From the NCBI GenBank assembly GCA_019118425.1, contig DWYZ01000146.1, positions 1 through 39,521 of the forward strand: DNA of 39,521 bases, given 5' to 3'. The stretch is from Candidatus Blautia faecavium (lineage in GTDB: Bacteria > Bacillota > Clostridia > Lachnospirales > Lachnospiraceae). Below are positions 1-8,293 of this stretch, piece after piece. Within the stretch, counting starts at the first letter, position 1; each line of letters opens with the position of its first letter. The position numbers and the translations under genes are program-made. Below the pieces are notes generated by a model. The model did no database searches. It was not told the origin of the DNA and saw nothing but the letters and a program-made list of their open reading frames with translations.

Positions 1-2
1 AT

Positions 3-296
3 GGAGAGTTAAAAGCTGGCGAAGCGCTTCCGTCTATCAGGGGATTAGCGAAGTCGCTGCACATCAGTGTGCTGACAGTGCAGAAAGCTTACGATGTACT
101 TCAGACAGACGGATTCATAGAAACTACAGCAGGGAAAGGATGCTTTGTGTCTGCGCAGAACCAGGATTTTTATTTGGAAGAGCAGCAGAAAAAAATAGAA
201 GAGCATTTCGCAGAAGCGATTGAGATCGCCAAGGTAAGCGGGATTAAGCTGGATAAGCTAAAGTCCCTGCTGGAGCTGTTGTATGAGGAGGAATAA
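3..296 (+). CDS. GntR-family transcriptional regulator, YtrA type (5' truncated)
   Basis: The reading frame is open from the window edge (first full codon at base 3) to a TAA at 294-296, so the true start lies outside. The visible part reads LPSIRGLAKSLHISVLTVQKAYDVLQ, a winged-helix GntR recognition helix, then a wing ending in GKGCFVS. The short, charged, helical tail of about 45 residues is too small for an FadR or HutC effector domain, which is typical of the YtrA subfamily. YtrA regulators usually repress an ABC exporter encoded immediately downstream, and that is the arrangement here: the ATPase start follows by 4 nt. The ORF-track start at 69 is only an internal TTG/GTG-type codon. The effector is unknown. 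Confidence 0.85.
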   Translation, partial: GELKAGEALPSIRGLAKSLHISVLTVQKAYDVLQTDGFIETTAGKGCFVSAQNQDFYLEEQQKKIEEHFAEAIEIAKVSGIKLDKLKSLLELLYEEE

Positions 297-300
297 GCAT

Positions 301-1155
301 ATGGAAATGGCATTAGAGCTTAATAATGTAACGAAAAATTATAAAGATTTTACCTTGGATCATATTTCTTTTAACGTTCCCCAGGGGACAATAGTGGGGC
401 TGATCGGGGAAAATGGCGCGGGAAAAAGCACTACCATCTATGCTGTTTTAGGTCTGATCTCCAAGGATGAAGGATCCATCACTATATTAGGGGAAAACGA
501 TCCTGAGTCTGTAAGTAAAGATGACATCGGCGCAGTATTCGACGGAAACAATTACCCGGATATACTAACGCCCGGACAGCTTGGCAAAGTATTTCGAAAT
601 ATATATCATTCCTGGGAAGAAAATACCTATATGGAATTGCTGGATAAATTCCAACTTCCATTAAACAAGAAGATCAAACAATTTTCCAAAGGCATGAAAA
701 TGAAATTTGCCATATCCGTAGCTCTTTCTCACCATTCCAAGCTTCTGGTCCTGGACGAGGCTACAAGCGGTCTGGATCCGGTGATGCGGGACGAGATACT
801 GGAATTGCTTTTGGATTATATTCAGGATGAGGATCATTCCATCCTGGTATCTTCCCATATTACAAGCGACCTGGAAAAAATAGCAGATTATATTGTTTTT
901 ATCCATGAAGGAAAAATCGTATTTTTTAAACAGAAGGATGAGCTACTGGAAAAATACGGCATTGTAAAATGCGGGGCTGCATTATTTGATGAAATGGAAA
1001 AAGAACAGATCATTGCTTATCGAAAAATGGACTATGAATGGCAGATCCTTGTGGACGACAGACAGGCGGTACAAAGAAAATATCCCAAAGCCCTGGTCGT
1101 TCCGGCCACTATAGATGAGATTATGCTTATGTATGTAAAGGGGGAAGTGAGATGA
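301..1155 (+). CDS. ABC transporter ATP-binding protein
   Basis: This is the nucleotide-binding subunit of an ABC-2 type exporter, 284 residues. Visible motifs are Walker A GENGAGKST (about 36-44), a signature-like SKGMK (about 129-133), Walker B LLVLDEA (about 148-154) followed by SGLDP, and the H-loop His in SSHITSD (about 186). The C-terminal 80 residues are a non-catalytic extension common in bacitracin/YtrB-like exporters. I chose ATG 301 rather than the track's 283 because GAGGAGGAA at 286-294 sits at a proper distance from 301, whereas 283 lies inside the upstream gene with no site. It overlaps the permease by 4 nt (ATGA), implying translational coupling. The substrate cannot be read from sequence; a GntR-linked pair like this often responds to cell-envelope stress. 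Confidence 0.93.
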   Translation: MEMALELNNVTKNYKDFTLDHISFNVPQGTIVGLIGENGAGKSTTIYAVLGLISKDEGSITILGENDPESVSKDDIGAVFDGNNYPDILTPGQLGKVFRNIYHSWEENTYMELLDKFQLPLNKKIKQFSKGMKMKFAISVALSHHSKLLVLDEATSGLDPVMRDEILELLLDYIQDEDHSILVSSHITSDLEKIADYIVFIHEGKIVFFKQKDELLEKYGIVKCGAALFDEMEKEQIIAYRKMDYEWQILVDDRQAVQRKYPKALVVPATIDEIMLMYVKGEVR

Positions 1156-1754
1156 AAGGACTTCTTTTAAAAGATTTTTATATTGTAAGAGCAGTGGCAG
1201 CGCTGATGGGAATAGTATTTATTGTGATCGGGGCGTGTATGTCCTACATTGTAACTCCCTGGGTACTGACCGTTATTGCTACAGTCATGCTGGGAATGAT
1301 CGTTACCTCTACCATAAATGTAGATAAAACTTCCGGCTGGATCAGGAATGTGATGGCCATGCCGGTCTCAAGGAGAACTTTTATAAGCAGCAAATATATC
1401 CTGTATCTCATCCTGAGCCTGACAGGACTGGTATTCGGTACTTTTTTTGGCTTTATCGCCAATCTGCTTTTGGGCGGAAACGCAGAAGAGGCAGGCATCT
1501 TTATCTGCACCAGTCTGACAATGACCCTGCTTGCAGGAAGCATTGTCTTACCCTTTTATTTCCTGATGGATGAAACAAAAAGTATAATCGGCATGATACT
1601 GGCCTATCCCGCCACAGCAGGAATCTTTATCCTATTCATAATGACCCTGGGAGACCGTCCATTCACCTATGGCCTCATCATACTCCTTGGAGCCGCCGCC
1701 TTCCTGCTGTCCTGGTGCATATCGGTAAAAATCCTGTCCCAAAAAGACCTGTGA
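1152..1754 (+). CDS. ABC-2 type transporter permease
   Basis: This is a 200-residue integral membrane protein with about six hydrophobic segments, beginning MKGLLLKDFYIVR, an N-terminal signature common to small ABC-2 permeases partnered with YtrB-like ATPases. It overlaps the ATPase stop by 4 nt and is almost certainly its membrane partner. Two copies of each subunit, or a further permease outside the window, would be needed for a complete exporter. No substrate-binding protein is present, which supports export rather than import. No clear terminator follows the stop codon. Confidence 0.85.
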   Translation: MKGLLLKDFYIVRAVAALMGIVFIVIGACMSYIVTPWVLTVIATVMLGMIVTSTINVDKTSGWIRNVMAMPVSRRTFISSKYILYLILSLTGLVFGTFFGFIANLLLGGNAEEAGIFICTSLTMTLLAGSIVLPFYFLMDETKSIIGMILAYPATAGIFILFIMTLGDRPFTYGLIILLGAAAFLLSWCISVKILSQKDL

Positions 1755-1859
1755 TCAAACAGATCCCACCCAGCATTCCATCATCTTTAAACAACAAGAA
1801 CAATACCTTGACGGCCGAAAAAAATCAGCCCAAGATCAATTATAGAAAGGAAACCAACC

Positions 1860-2051
1860 ATGAAAAAATACGAATACGCAGAAATAAAATACCAAGAAAA
1901 GGGCATCCTCTTTTCCAACACCACAGAACATAGAAAACTCATAGACGAATACGCCAAAAAAGGCTTCCAATACATCGGCTTCCTCCCCACCGAAATCGAC
2001 GCCAAAGGAAGCTTCCGCAAAATCGACCTAATCTTCCAAACCCCAGAATAA
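1860..2051 (+). CDS. DUF4177-like small protein
   Basis: This 63-residue protein opens MKKYEYAEIKY and ends with a glycine, then an I-D-L-I-F strand, which matches the layout of small DUF4177 proteins (N-terminal strand, a helix containing 'YAKKGFQYIG', closing strand). AGAAAGG lies upstream at a suitable distance from ATG 1860. The function of DUF4177 is unknown. Its codon choice is unusual for the window: it strongly favours A/C-ending codons (gcc, ttc, atc, ctc, ccc), unlike the G/T-richer neighbours, hinting at different origin or mutational history. It is separated from the ABC permease by about 100 nt and may be monocistronic. Confidence 0.65.
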   Translation: MKKYEYAEIKYQEKGILFSNTTEHRKLIDEYAKKGFQYIGFLPTEIDAKGSFRKIDLIFQTPE

Positions 2052-2166
2052 CCCACCACATCGGCCGAAAATACACCATTTCAGCCCCCTCCGGAGAGAA
2101 GAGAACGTGTAAGAAAAATCCTTCAGCAAGGTACACCTAAGAACATCTTGTTTCAGGCAAAAACCA

Positions 2167-2338
2167 GCCGGAGAGGGGAGGGGCTTGGGAGGGAAAGCCT
2201 TGGGCAAAGTGCGCCCGAGAATCCAGCGCTTAGAAAGCACTTACCGAAGAGCGCTCTTCGCGATGAGGTTAGTGCGTCTTAGCGCTTAGTCGAGGGGAAA
2301 CGACCGGCTTTCCCTCCCAAGCCCCTCCCCTCTCCGGC
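2167..2338. repeat. Long palindromic element: 33-bp perfect inverted repeat with structured centre
   Basis: Arms at 2167-2199 and 2306-2338 are perfect reverse complements over 33 bp (left arm begins gccggagaggggagggg). The 106-nt centre is itself palindromic: CGAAGAGCGCTCTTCG at 2245-2260 is a perfect 16-bp palindrome, flanked by an imperfect pair of AGCGCT...GCACT and AGTGC...AGCGCT. The whole element would fold into one very long hairpin. It occupies most of the gene-free stretch 2052-2458 and contains no credible gene. I see no target-site duplication and no transposase; it looks like a dispersed REP/MITE-type repeat, which is inference. Confidence 0.75.
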
Positions 2339-2382
2339 GTCCCTTACCAACATCCTCCTAAATCGTCCCCATCTCCCTCACC

Positions 2383-2430
2383 AAAAAAAAGGACCACAGC
2401 CCCCTCTCACCAGCGCCATAGTCCTTTTTT
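2383..2430 (-). terminator. Rho-independent terminator of pyrBI
   Basis: AAAAAAGGAC (2385-2394) pairs with GTCCTTTTTT (2421-2430) around a 26-nt loop. On the minus strand the stem is followed by a run of eight T, and it lies about 30 nt past the pyrI stop. The A and T runs on both sides could make it bidirectional. Confidence 0.75.
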
Positions 2431-2458
2431 GCCATCTTTTTTTACAAAAAAAGATCCC

Positions 2459-2896
2459 TTATTTATTCCGCTTCCCTCTATACTTCTCCTCACAATACTT
2501 ACACCGATAAATCTCCTTCTCCGGATCCGCCAGGAAAAACACCTGATCCAGCCCCTGCTCAATGGAGGTGATACACCGCGGATTTTTACATTTGATCACA
2601 TTCGTGATCTCCTTAGGAAGCTTAAGCTGCCGTTTCTCCACGATCTGCTCGTCCTTAATGATATTCACGGTGATATTATGGTCGATAAATCCCAGGATAT
2701 CCAGATCCAGCTTTTCAATCGGGCACTCTACCTTGATGATATCTTTTTTGCCCATTTTATTGCTGCGGGCGTTTTTGATGATAGCTACGGTACAGTCCAG
2801 CTTGTCCAGTTTCAGGTCATGGTAGATGGTCATCGCCTTTCCGGCCTTGATATGATCTAAAACATAACCTTCGCGAAGAGCTCCAACATTTAACAT
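2459..2896 (-). CDS. pyrI: Aspartate carbamoyltransferase regulatory subunit
   Basis: This is the regulatory chain of aspartate transcarbamoylase, 145 residues, which binds CTP/ATP and holds the catalytic trimers together through a zinc domain. The four zinc cysteines are clear: CKNPRC (103, 108) and CKYC (132, 135). The N-terminal allosteric domain carries IDHN and KxxGKxxTIYHD-like segments typical of PyrI. The length is close to the E. coli protein. Its ATG overlaps the end of pyrB by 7 nt, and GGAGGTGG inside pyrB provides its ribosome site. Presence of PyrI implies an allosteric ATCase holoenzyme rather than the unregulated trimer of Bacillus. Confidence 0.96.
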   Translation of the reverse strand: MLNVGALREGYVLDHIKAGKAMTIYHDLKLDKLDCTVAIIKNARSNKMGKKDIIKVECPIEKLDLDILGFIDHNITVNIIKDEQIVEKRQLKLPKEITNVIKCKNPRCITSIEQGLDQVFFLADPEKEIYRCKYCEEKYRGKRNK

Positions 2897-3813
2897 GATA
2901 CATCCACCTCCAGTAATGTAAGAATCAATGCCATGCGTACATATACGCCATACTGCGCCTGCTTAAAGTAAGCGGCTCTGGGATCAGAATCCACTTCTAC
3001 AGAGATCTCATTGACACGGGGAAGAGGATGGAGGATATACATATCTTCCTTGGCAAGTTCCATTTTCTGCTTGTCCAGTATGTAGAAGTCTTTCATACGG
3101 ACATAATCTTCTTCGTTAAAGAAACGCTCCTTCTGTACACGTGTCATATATAAAATATCAAGGTTGGGAAGGGCATCTTCCAGTCTTTCCACTTCTATAA
3201 ATTCGATGTGGTTTTTCTCTAACACATCGTCACGGATATAGCTGGGAATGCGAAGTTCTTCCGGGGAAATGAGGATGAATTTTACATTTTTGTATCTTAC
3301 CAGAGCTTCAATCAGAGAGTGAACGGTACGTCCGAACTTCAAGTCGCCGCAAAGTCCAATGGTAAGGTCATGCAGGCGCCCTTTTAAGGAACGGATAGTA
3401 AGCAGGTCAGTTAAAGTCTGGGTGGGATGCTGATGGCCGCCGTCGCCGGCATTGATAACCGGAATGGAAGAGGCCATAGATGCGACAAGCGGAGCTCCTT
3501 CTTTAGGATGCCGCATAGCGCAGATATCTGCATAACAGGAAGTAACACGAATCGTATCGGCAACGCTTTCGCCTTTGGCTGCGGAGCTGGAATCTGCTGT
3601 GGAAAAACCTAAGACCTTTCCTCCAAGATTCATCATAGCTGCCTCAAAACTAAGACGGGTACGTGTGCTTGGTTCGTAGAACAGTGTAGCTAATCGTTTG
3701 TCGTCACAGGTATGTGCGTACTTTTTGGGATTTTTCTCAATATCGTTGGCTAAATCCAAAAGCTTATCCAGCTCTTCAACGGAAAAATCCAACGGACTCA
3801 TTAAGTGTCTCAT
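2890..3813 (-). CDS. pyrB: Aspartate carbamoyltransferase catalytic subunit
   Basis: This enzyme catalyses carbamoyl phosphate + L-aspartate to N-carbamoyl-aspartate, the committed step of UMP synthesis, in the cytoplasm. The 307 residues include the carbamoyl-phosphate loop STRTR (49-53), HPTQTLTD in the middle and HPLPR near 262. The length is normal for the family. ATG 3813 is preceded by GGAGG at good spacing. It is first in a two-gene pyrBI operon with its own promoter and a hairpin in the leader. No other pyr gene is nearby. Confidence 0.97.
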   Translation of the reverse strand: MRHLMSPLDFSVEELDKLLDLANDIEKNPKKYAHTCDDKRLATLFYEPSTRTRLSFEAAMMNLGGKVLGFSTADSSSAAKGESVADTIRVTSCYADICAMRHPKEGAPLVASMASSIPVINAGDGGHQHPTQTLTDLLTIRSLKGRLHDLTIGLCGDLKFGRTVHSLIEALVRYKNVKFILISPEELRIPSYIRDDVLEKNHIEFIEVERLEDALPNLDILYMTRVQKERFFNEEDYVRMKDFYILDKQKMELAKEDMYILHPLPRVNEISVEVDSDPRAAYFKQAQYGVYVRMALILTLLEVDVSC

Positions 3814-3841
3814 GTCATACCTCCATATTTTTCTGTACAGG

Positions 3842-3874
3842 AATTTGCAGACGTCATTAGGACATCTGCAAATT
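3842..3874 (-). promoter_or_regulatory. Stem-loop in the pyrBI leader RNA
   Basis: Arms 3842-3855 and 3861-3874 pair over 14 positions with a 5-nt loop. One position is C/A on the plus strand but becomes a G-U pair in the minus-strand RNA, so the structure is best formed in the pyrBI transcript. It begins only a few nt after the predicted transcription start and ends 28 nt before ATG. No U-tract follows, so it is not a terminator; roles in mRNA stability or pyrimidine control are possible. I do not see the PyrR-binding consensus. Confidence 0.5.
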
Positions 3875-3887
3875 GTCTGTTTCCACC

Positions 3888-3916
3888 ATCATATAATATG
3901 CTGGCCTATTTTTCAA
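3888..3916 (-). promoter_or_regulatory. Predicted promoter of pyrBI
   Basis: On the minus strand TTGAAA (3916-3911) is separated by exactly 17 nt from TATGAT (3893-3888). The predicted start near 3880 gives a leader of about 65 nt. The -35 box overlaps the stop region of the adjacent upstream membrane-protein gene. Confidence 0.7.
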
Positions 3917-4299
3917 GAAGATTTGGTAAGTATTTTTTCGAAAAGCAGGCCTGTGATAAACCACAGCGGCGCGTAATCGAACCGGATCAGCCCTTTATAA
4001 TGGTAGGGAGTATCGCTGTAATCCCAGGGACACATATGAAAATGCTTTAAGATAGAGCCGCTGGAATATTCGGCGGCAAAAATGCCCGTAGTATATAGAA
4101 AGCCTCTTATAACAGTGGGAAGTGAGGCGATTTTTTTATAGACAGGCCCGATGACCGCGGCGCATCCGTAAATCGGAAACATAAGAAGGGAAGTCTTTCC
4201 CATCATGGTAGCTTCTCCGGAACAAAGAGCATGAAAGCCTGTCCAGAAGATCTCCAGGCACCAGCCGACAGAGCCGCAGAGCAGAAAATTTCGTTTCAT
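3913..4299 (-). CDS. Small membrane protein, putative ABC-transporter type IV (CmpB/DUF1113-like)
   Basis: This is a 128-residue protein with about four hydrophobic segments and the motif FPIYGCAAVIGP followed by EYSSGSIL and PWDYS, the pattern of the PF06541-like 'putative ABC-transporter type IV' membrane family. The biochemical role is unestablished. I prefer ATG 4299 (MKRNFLLCG) to the track's GTG at 4311, because AAGGAG lies 11 nt before 4299 and is too close to 4311. It is divergent from folC and ends inside the pyrB promoter. Confidence 0.65.
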   Translation of the reverse strand: MKRNFLLCGSVGWCLEIFWTGFHALCSGEATMMGKTSLLMFPIYGCAAVIGPVYKKIASLPTVIRGFLYTTGIFAAEYSSGSILKHFHMCPWDYSDTPYHYKGLIRFDYAPLWFITGLLFEKILTKSS

Positions 4300-4376
4300 A
4301 AGATAAAACACTCCTTAAAACAGAAAATTTTACAAAATGCTGATATAAATTTTACCTAGTTCTAGTATTGCCCGCC

Positions 4377-4405
4377 TTGAAAAAATCATACATGTAGGGT
4401 ATAAT
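4377..4405 (+). promoter_or_regulatory. Predicted promoter of the folC-pheA operon
   Basis: TTGAAA (4377-4382), a 17-nt spacer and a perfect TATAAT (4400-4405). The start would lie near 4412, giving a leader of about 130 nt that includes the repeated hairpin element. Confidence 0.8.
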
Positions 4406-4459
4406 GAGTAGAACATTTAACGATTGCCGGAAAATACGGTACAGACAGGAGAAATAAAA

Positions 4460-4541
4460 GTTTGGAAGTGAACTTCCAAATCTACTATTATTGACGCAGC
4501 CAACGTACTCCGTGAGTAAAGTGCGTCAGAAAGAGGAAAAG
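4460..4541 (+). repeat. Hairpin leader repeat, copy 1 (folC)
   Basis: This element is homologous to 8294-8357. It holds a 9-bp perfect hairpin (TTTGGAAGT/ACTTCCAAA, 4461-4480), then TGACGCA (4492-4498) pairing with TGCGTCA (4522-4528), then the Shine-Dalgarno AGAAAGAGGAAAAG running straight into ATG 4542. Compared with copy 2 it carries 18 extra nt inside the second loop, themselves a small hairpin (TACTC/GAGTA). The sequence from TTG 4491 onward is in frame with folC. Confidence 0.7.
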
Positions 4542-5831
4542 ATGGACTATCAGCAAAGCAGGACATATATTGAAGATGCAAAACAATACGGAAGTGTTCT
4601 GGGGCTTAAGAATATGCAGGAAATGATGCAGCGCCTGGGAAATCCACAGGATAAACTTTCCTATGTCCACGTTGCCGGGACCAATGGCAAGGGTTCCGTG
4701 ATCGCCTATTTATACAGCGTGCTGTCTAAGGCAGGATACCGGATAGGAAGATATATTTCACCAGCTATATATTCCTATCGGGAACGTATGGAGACAGCGG
4801 GGATTCCGGTAAGCCGGGAAAAATTTGCCGAATATGTCACTCGTGTTGCGTATGTTATTGAAAATATGACAAAAGCAGGTCTCCCACATCCCACCCCTTT
4901 TGAAATAGAAACGGCGGTGGCGTTTTTATTTTTTGCAGAAGAAAAATGTGATCTGGTTCTGCTGGAAGTGGGAATGGGAGGGAATCTGGACGCAACGAAT
5001 ATCGTTTCTTGTACCCTTGTGGCTGTTCTTGCCTCTATCAGTATGGATCATCAGGAATTCCTTGGAAATACCTTACAGGAAATAGCAGAAAAAAAAGCGG
5101 GCATTATAAAACCAGGATGCACAGTGGTTTCCGCCTGCCAGGAAGAAAAAGTGCGGGAAACCATCCGAAAAGCAGCGAAAAGAGCGGGAGCAAGGTGGAG
5201 AGAGGTAAAAGCAGAGAAGCTGACTGTAGAAAAAGCAGATATCTGGGGCCAGAGATTTCTGTACGAGGGAGAAGAATATGAAATTTCTCTCTCCGGAGAA
5301 CATCAGCCGGGAAATGCGGCGGTTGCACTGAAAACCCTTCAATGCCTGGATGAAAAAGGCTTTCCCACTACTCTGGAACAGAGAAAGACAGGGTTAAAAG
5401 AAGCTCAGTGGCCGGGAAGATTTTCCGTTATACACAGATCGCCGTTGTTTATCGTAGATGGCGCCCATAATCCGGGAGCGGCAGAGATGTTGGCGGAGTC
5501 GGTGCGCAGATATTTCAATGGAAAGAAAATATTTTATATCATAGGAATGTTTAAGGATAAGGACTATAATAAGGTTCTGGAGATTACTTGTCCTTACGCA
5601 CAAAAAATCTGGACAATCCAGACACCGGACAATCCAAGAGCTCTTCCTGCTGGGAAACTTGCCCGGGCAGCTGCCAGGTTTCACCCCTGCGTGGAGGAGG
5701 CTGGCTCTATGGAAGAGGCGGTGAAAAAAGCTTTTCATACAGCAGGAAAAGAGGATGTGATCCTTGCCTTCGGGTCCCTCTCTTTCCTGGGAGAGCTTTC
5801 AAGGATAGTAAAAACACAGGAGGAGAAATAA
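4542..5831 (+). CDS. folC: Bifunctional folylpolyglutamate synthase/dihydrofolate synthase
   Basis: This Mur-ligase-family enzyme adds glutamate to dihydropteroate and/or folates in the cytoplasm using ATP. It has 429 residues, with P-loop GTNGKGS (46-52), LLEVGMGGNLDATN, and a C-terminal Mur-ligase domain containing VDGAHNPGA. ATG 4542 is chosen over the track's TTG 4491 because GAAAGAGGAAAAG immediately precedes it and the protein then starts like its relatives. No dihydropteroate synthase is nearby, so whether it has both activities cannot be decided here. The stop codon abuts the pheA ATG with no gap, so the two are translationally coupled. Confidence 0.93.
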   Translation: MDYQQSRTYIEDAKQYGSVLGLKNMQEMMQRLGNPQDKLSYVHVAGTNGKGSVIAYLYSVLSKAGYRIGRYISPAIYSYRERMETAGIPVSREKFAEYVTRVAYVIENMTKAGLPHPTPFEIETAVAFLFFAEEKCDLVLLEVGMGGNLDATNIVSCTLVAVLASISMDHQEFLGNTLQEIAEKKAGIIKPGCTVVSACQEEKVRETIRKAAKRAGARWREVKAEKLTVEKADIWGQRFLYEGEEYEISLSGEHQPGNAAVALKTLQCLDEKGFPTTLEQRKTGLKEAQWPGRFSVIHRSPLFIVDGAHNPGAAEMLAESVRRYFNGKKIFYIIGMFKDKDYNKVLEITCPYAQKIWTIQTPDNPRALPAGKLARAAARFHPCVEEAGSMEEAVKKAFHTAGKEDVILAFGSLSFLGELSRIVKTQEEK

Positions 5832-6986
5832 ATGGTGGATTTACAAGAATGTAGGAGAGAGATAGATGAGATAGATGATAAGATCCTTCGGCTTTTTGAA
5901 AAAAGAATGCAGGTTTGCGAGGATGTGGCCGCATATAAGATAAAAACAGGAAAAAAGGTACTGGATCCGGAAAGAGAGAGAGTAAAGATTAAGACCTTAA
6001 AAGGAAAGGCGCATGGGGCGTTTAACGCTTCCGGCGTGGAGGAACTGTTCCATCAGCTTATGGCCATCAGCAGGAAGAGACAGTACCAGCTCCTTACGGA
6101 AAACGGGATAGAAGAAGAGCTGGATTATGAGATGAGGGATAAATTGCCCCTTGCCCAGTCTACAGTGGTTTTCCAAGGAGTAGAGGGCGCCTATAGCTAT
6201 GCCGCCATGCGGGCTTATTTCGGCGATGAAATTACCAGTTATCATGTAAATACTTGGCGGGAGGCTATGGAAGAGGTGCAGTCAGGGAAGGCTGACTATG
6301 CGGTGCTGCCCATAGAAAATTCTACAGCGGGAATTGTGGCAGATATTTATGATCTTTTGACGGAGTACAGCCTGTACATAGCCGGGGAACAGATCATCCG
6401 TGTGGAGCATGTGCTTTTGGGGCTTCCGGGAGCTTCCCTGGATCAGATCCGGACGGTGTGCTCTCACCCCCAGGGACTGGCCCAGTGCAGCAAATTTTTA
6501 GAGGAGCATCCTGCGTGGAAGACGATACAGGTAGAAAACACGGCAGGTGCGGCGAAGAAAGTCCACGAGGAAGGGGACTTGACCCAGGCGGCCATTGCCA
6601 GCCGGGAAGCCGGAAGATTATTCGGCCTGGTGCCTTTGGAGGAGAATATCTGTCATAATGGAAAAAACGTAACAAGATTTATCATTGTAGAGAAAAATCC
6701 GGTTTATAAAAAGAATGCCGGAAAGATCAGCATATTTTTTGAACTGCCCCATGAGAGCGGAACTTTGTACAGCATGCTTTCTCACATTATTTATAACGGT
6801 CTGAATATGACGAAAATAGAATCCAGGCCCATCCCCGGGAAAACCTGGGAATATCGGTTCTTTGTGGATTTTGAGGGAAACCTTAAGGAAAGCGCGGTGA
6901 AAAATGCCTTGAGAGGCTTAAGAGCAGAGGCAAACCGTATGAGAGTGCTGGGAAATTATGAACTGCAGGGGGAGGAAGAATCATGA
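5832..6986 (+). CDS. pheA: Bifunctional chorismate mutase/prephenate dehydratase (P-protein)
   Basis: This enzyme converts chorismate to prephenate and then to phenylpyruvate, the phenylalanine branch. Domains in order: AroQ-type chorismate mutase (about 1-90, IDEIDDKILRLFEKR), prephenate dehydratase (about 110-285, FQGVEGAYS, the TRF triad in NVTRFIIVE), and an ACT domain (about 295-380) with GTLYSML and KIESRP, the phenylalanine-binding sites. The 384-residue length matches fused P-proteins. Feedback inhibition by Phe through ACT is expected from the family. It overlaps the downstream ATPase by 4 nt. No T-box or Phe-rich leader peptide was seen upstream. Confidence 0.95.
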   Translation: MVDLQECRREIDEIDDKILRLFEKRMQVCEDVAAYKIKTGKKVLDPERERVKIKTLKGKAHGAFNASGVEELFHQLMAISRKRQYQLLTENGIEEELDYEMRDKLPLAQSTVVFQGVEGAYSYAAMRAYFGDEITSYHVNTWREAMEEVQSGKADYAVLPIENSTAGIVADIYDLLTEYSLYIAGEQIIRVEHVLLGLPGASLDQIRTVCSHPQGLAQCSKFLEEHPAWKTIQVENTAGAAKKVHEEGDLTQAAIASREAGRLFGLVPLEENICHNGKNVTRFIIVEKNPVYKKNAGKISIFFELPHESGTLYSMLSHIIYNGLNMTKIESRPIPGKTWEYRFFVDFEGNLKESAVKNALRGLRAEANRMRVLGNYELQGEEES

Positions 6987-8284
6987 TAAGGATTCATGAA
7001 TGTATTCTGTACCGGAATTTCCAGCAGGGAGATATATTGGAAAAGATGACTGTCCTGATGAATATTCCGGAAGGAAAAGAAGGGACAGAAGAAGAAAGAG
7101 AAACCCTATTTTCCTGTATAAACGGTTTGGTGGAGCTCGCGGGAAACTACGGCTTTTCCGGAAATCTCTGGCATAATTATCTTACCTACCTTTTGGTAAA
7201 CCATGAAAACGCCTTTAGCATGGCCTGTGAGATCCGGGGAGCGGTAATAGGCAGCATAAACGAGGCCGCTGAAAATGATTTTCGTATTTTTAAGGAAGCA
7301 TATGATTTTGACCTGGAGCTGTTTGACCGCCGTTACGGAACATCCTGCTGTTCTCTGATCAAAGAATACGAAAACACAGACGAGGACAGTAAAATGTTTA
7401 ATTCCCGTATCAGGGACAGAATCTGTGAGATGAGCAAGACCCTGGCTGCGGCAAAGACTGTGGATGAGTTTATGGAAGATATGGTCCGGTTTTATAAAGA
7501 CTTCGGCGTAGGAAAGCTGGGGCTGCACAAAGCCTTCCGCATCCGTCATGGTCTGGATGATGAAGTGATCATTGAACCTATTACAAGAATAGCTCATGTT
7601 CAGTTGGATGACCTGGTGGGATATGAGCTGGCGAAAAAAAAGCTTATTGACAATACAGAGGCTTTTGTGCGGGGACGAAAAGCAAACAACTGCCTTCTTT
7701 TCGGAGATGCGGGCACAGGAAAATCCTCCAGTATAAAAGGGATCCTGAACCGGTATTACGAGGAAGGGCTGCGGATCATCGAGGTGTATAAGCATCAGTT
7801 CCAGGATCTGAACCAGGTGATCGCGCAGATTAAAAACAGAAATTATAAATTTATTATCTATATGGATGATCTTTCTTTCGAGGAATTTGAAATCGAATAT
7901 AAATATTTAAAGGCGGTGATAGAAGGTGGCCTGGAGAAGAAGCCGGACAATATCCTGATCTATGCGACCAGCAACAGGAGGCATCTGGTAAGAGAGCGTG
8001 CAGGAGACAAGCTGGAAATCATGGATAAAGACGATCTTCATTCCTCGGATACGGTACAGGAAAAGTTGTCCCTGGTATACCGGTTCGGTGTCCGTATTTA
8101 TTTCGGGGCTCCCAACAAAAAGGAATTTCAGAATATCGTACGCGTTTTGGCGAAACGATACGGTGTGCAAATGCCGGAGGAAGAGCTCCTTTTGGAAGCA
8201 AATAAATGGGAACTTTCTCATGGCGGGCTGACGGGAAGGACCGCTCAGCAGTTTATTGATTACCTTTTAGGACAACAAGGATAG
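6983..8284 (+). CDS. DUF815 AAA+ family ATP-binding protein
   Basis: This is a 433-residue protein with an N-terminal helical half of no known role and a C-terminal AAA+ ATPase of the DUF815 (PF05673) type: Walker A GDAGTGKSS (241-249), Walker B FIIYMDDLSF (about 290-299), then YATSNRRHL at sensor-1 position. DUF815 proteins are widespread in Clostridia and some proteobacteria but lack an agreed function; by architecture they resemble loader- or chaperone-like ATPases. It overlaps pheA by 4 nt and is followed after 73 nt by ppx, so it probably is co-transcribed with folC-pheA and ppx-ppk. No secretion signal or membrane segment is present. Confidence 0.85.
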   Translation: MIRIHECILYRNFQQGDILEKMTVLMNIPEGKEGTEEERETLFSCINGLVELAGNYGFSGNLWHNYLTYLLVNHENAFSMACEIRGAVIGSINEAAENDFRIFKEAYDFDLELFDRRYGTSCCSLIKEYENTDEDSKMFNSRIRDRICEMSKTLAAAKTVDEFMEDMVRFYKDFGVGKLGLHKAFRIRHGLDDEVIIEPITRIAHVQLDDLVGYELAKKKLIDNTEAFVRGRKANNCLLFGDAGTGKSSSIKGILNRYYEEGLRIIEVYKHQFQDLNQVIAQIKNRNYKFIIYMDDLSFEEFEIEYKYLKAVIEGGLEKKPDNILIYATSNRRHLVRERAGDKLEIMDKDDLHSSDTVQEKLSLVYRFGVRIYFGAPNKKEFQNIVRVLAKRYGVQMPEEELLLEANKWELSHGGLTGRTAQQFIDYLLGQQG

Positions 8285-8293
8285 AAGATGAAA

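Noticed and set aside
2028-2240. Overlapping minus-strand ORFs of 65-90 codons around 1.8-2.2 kb
   Set aside because: They run through the palindromic element and the antisense of the DUF4177-like gene, lack ribosome sites and encode Arg/Gly/Trp-rich sequences typical of GC-skewed shadow frames.
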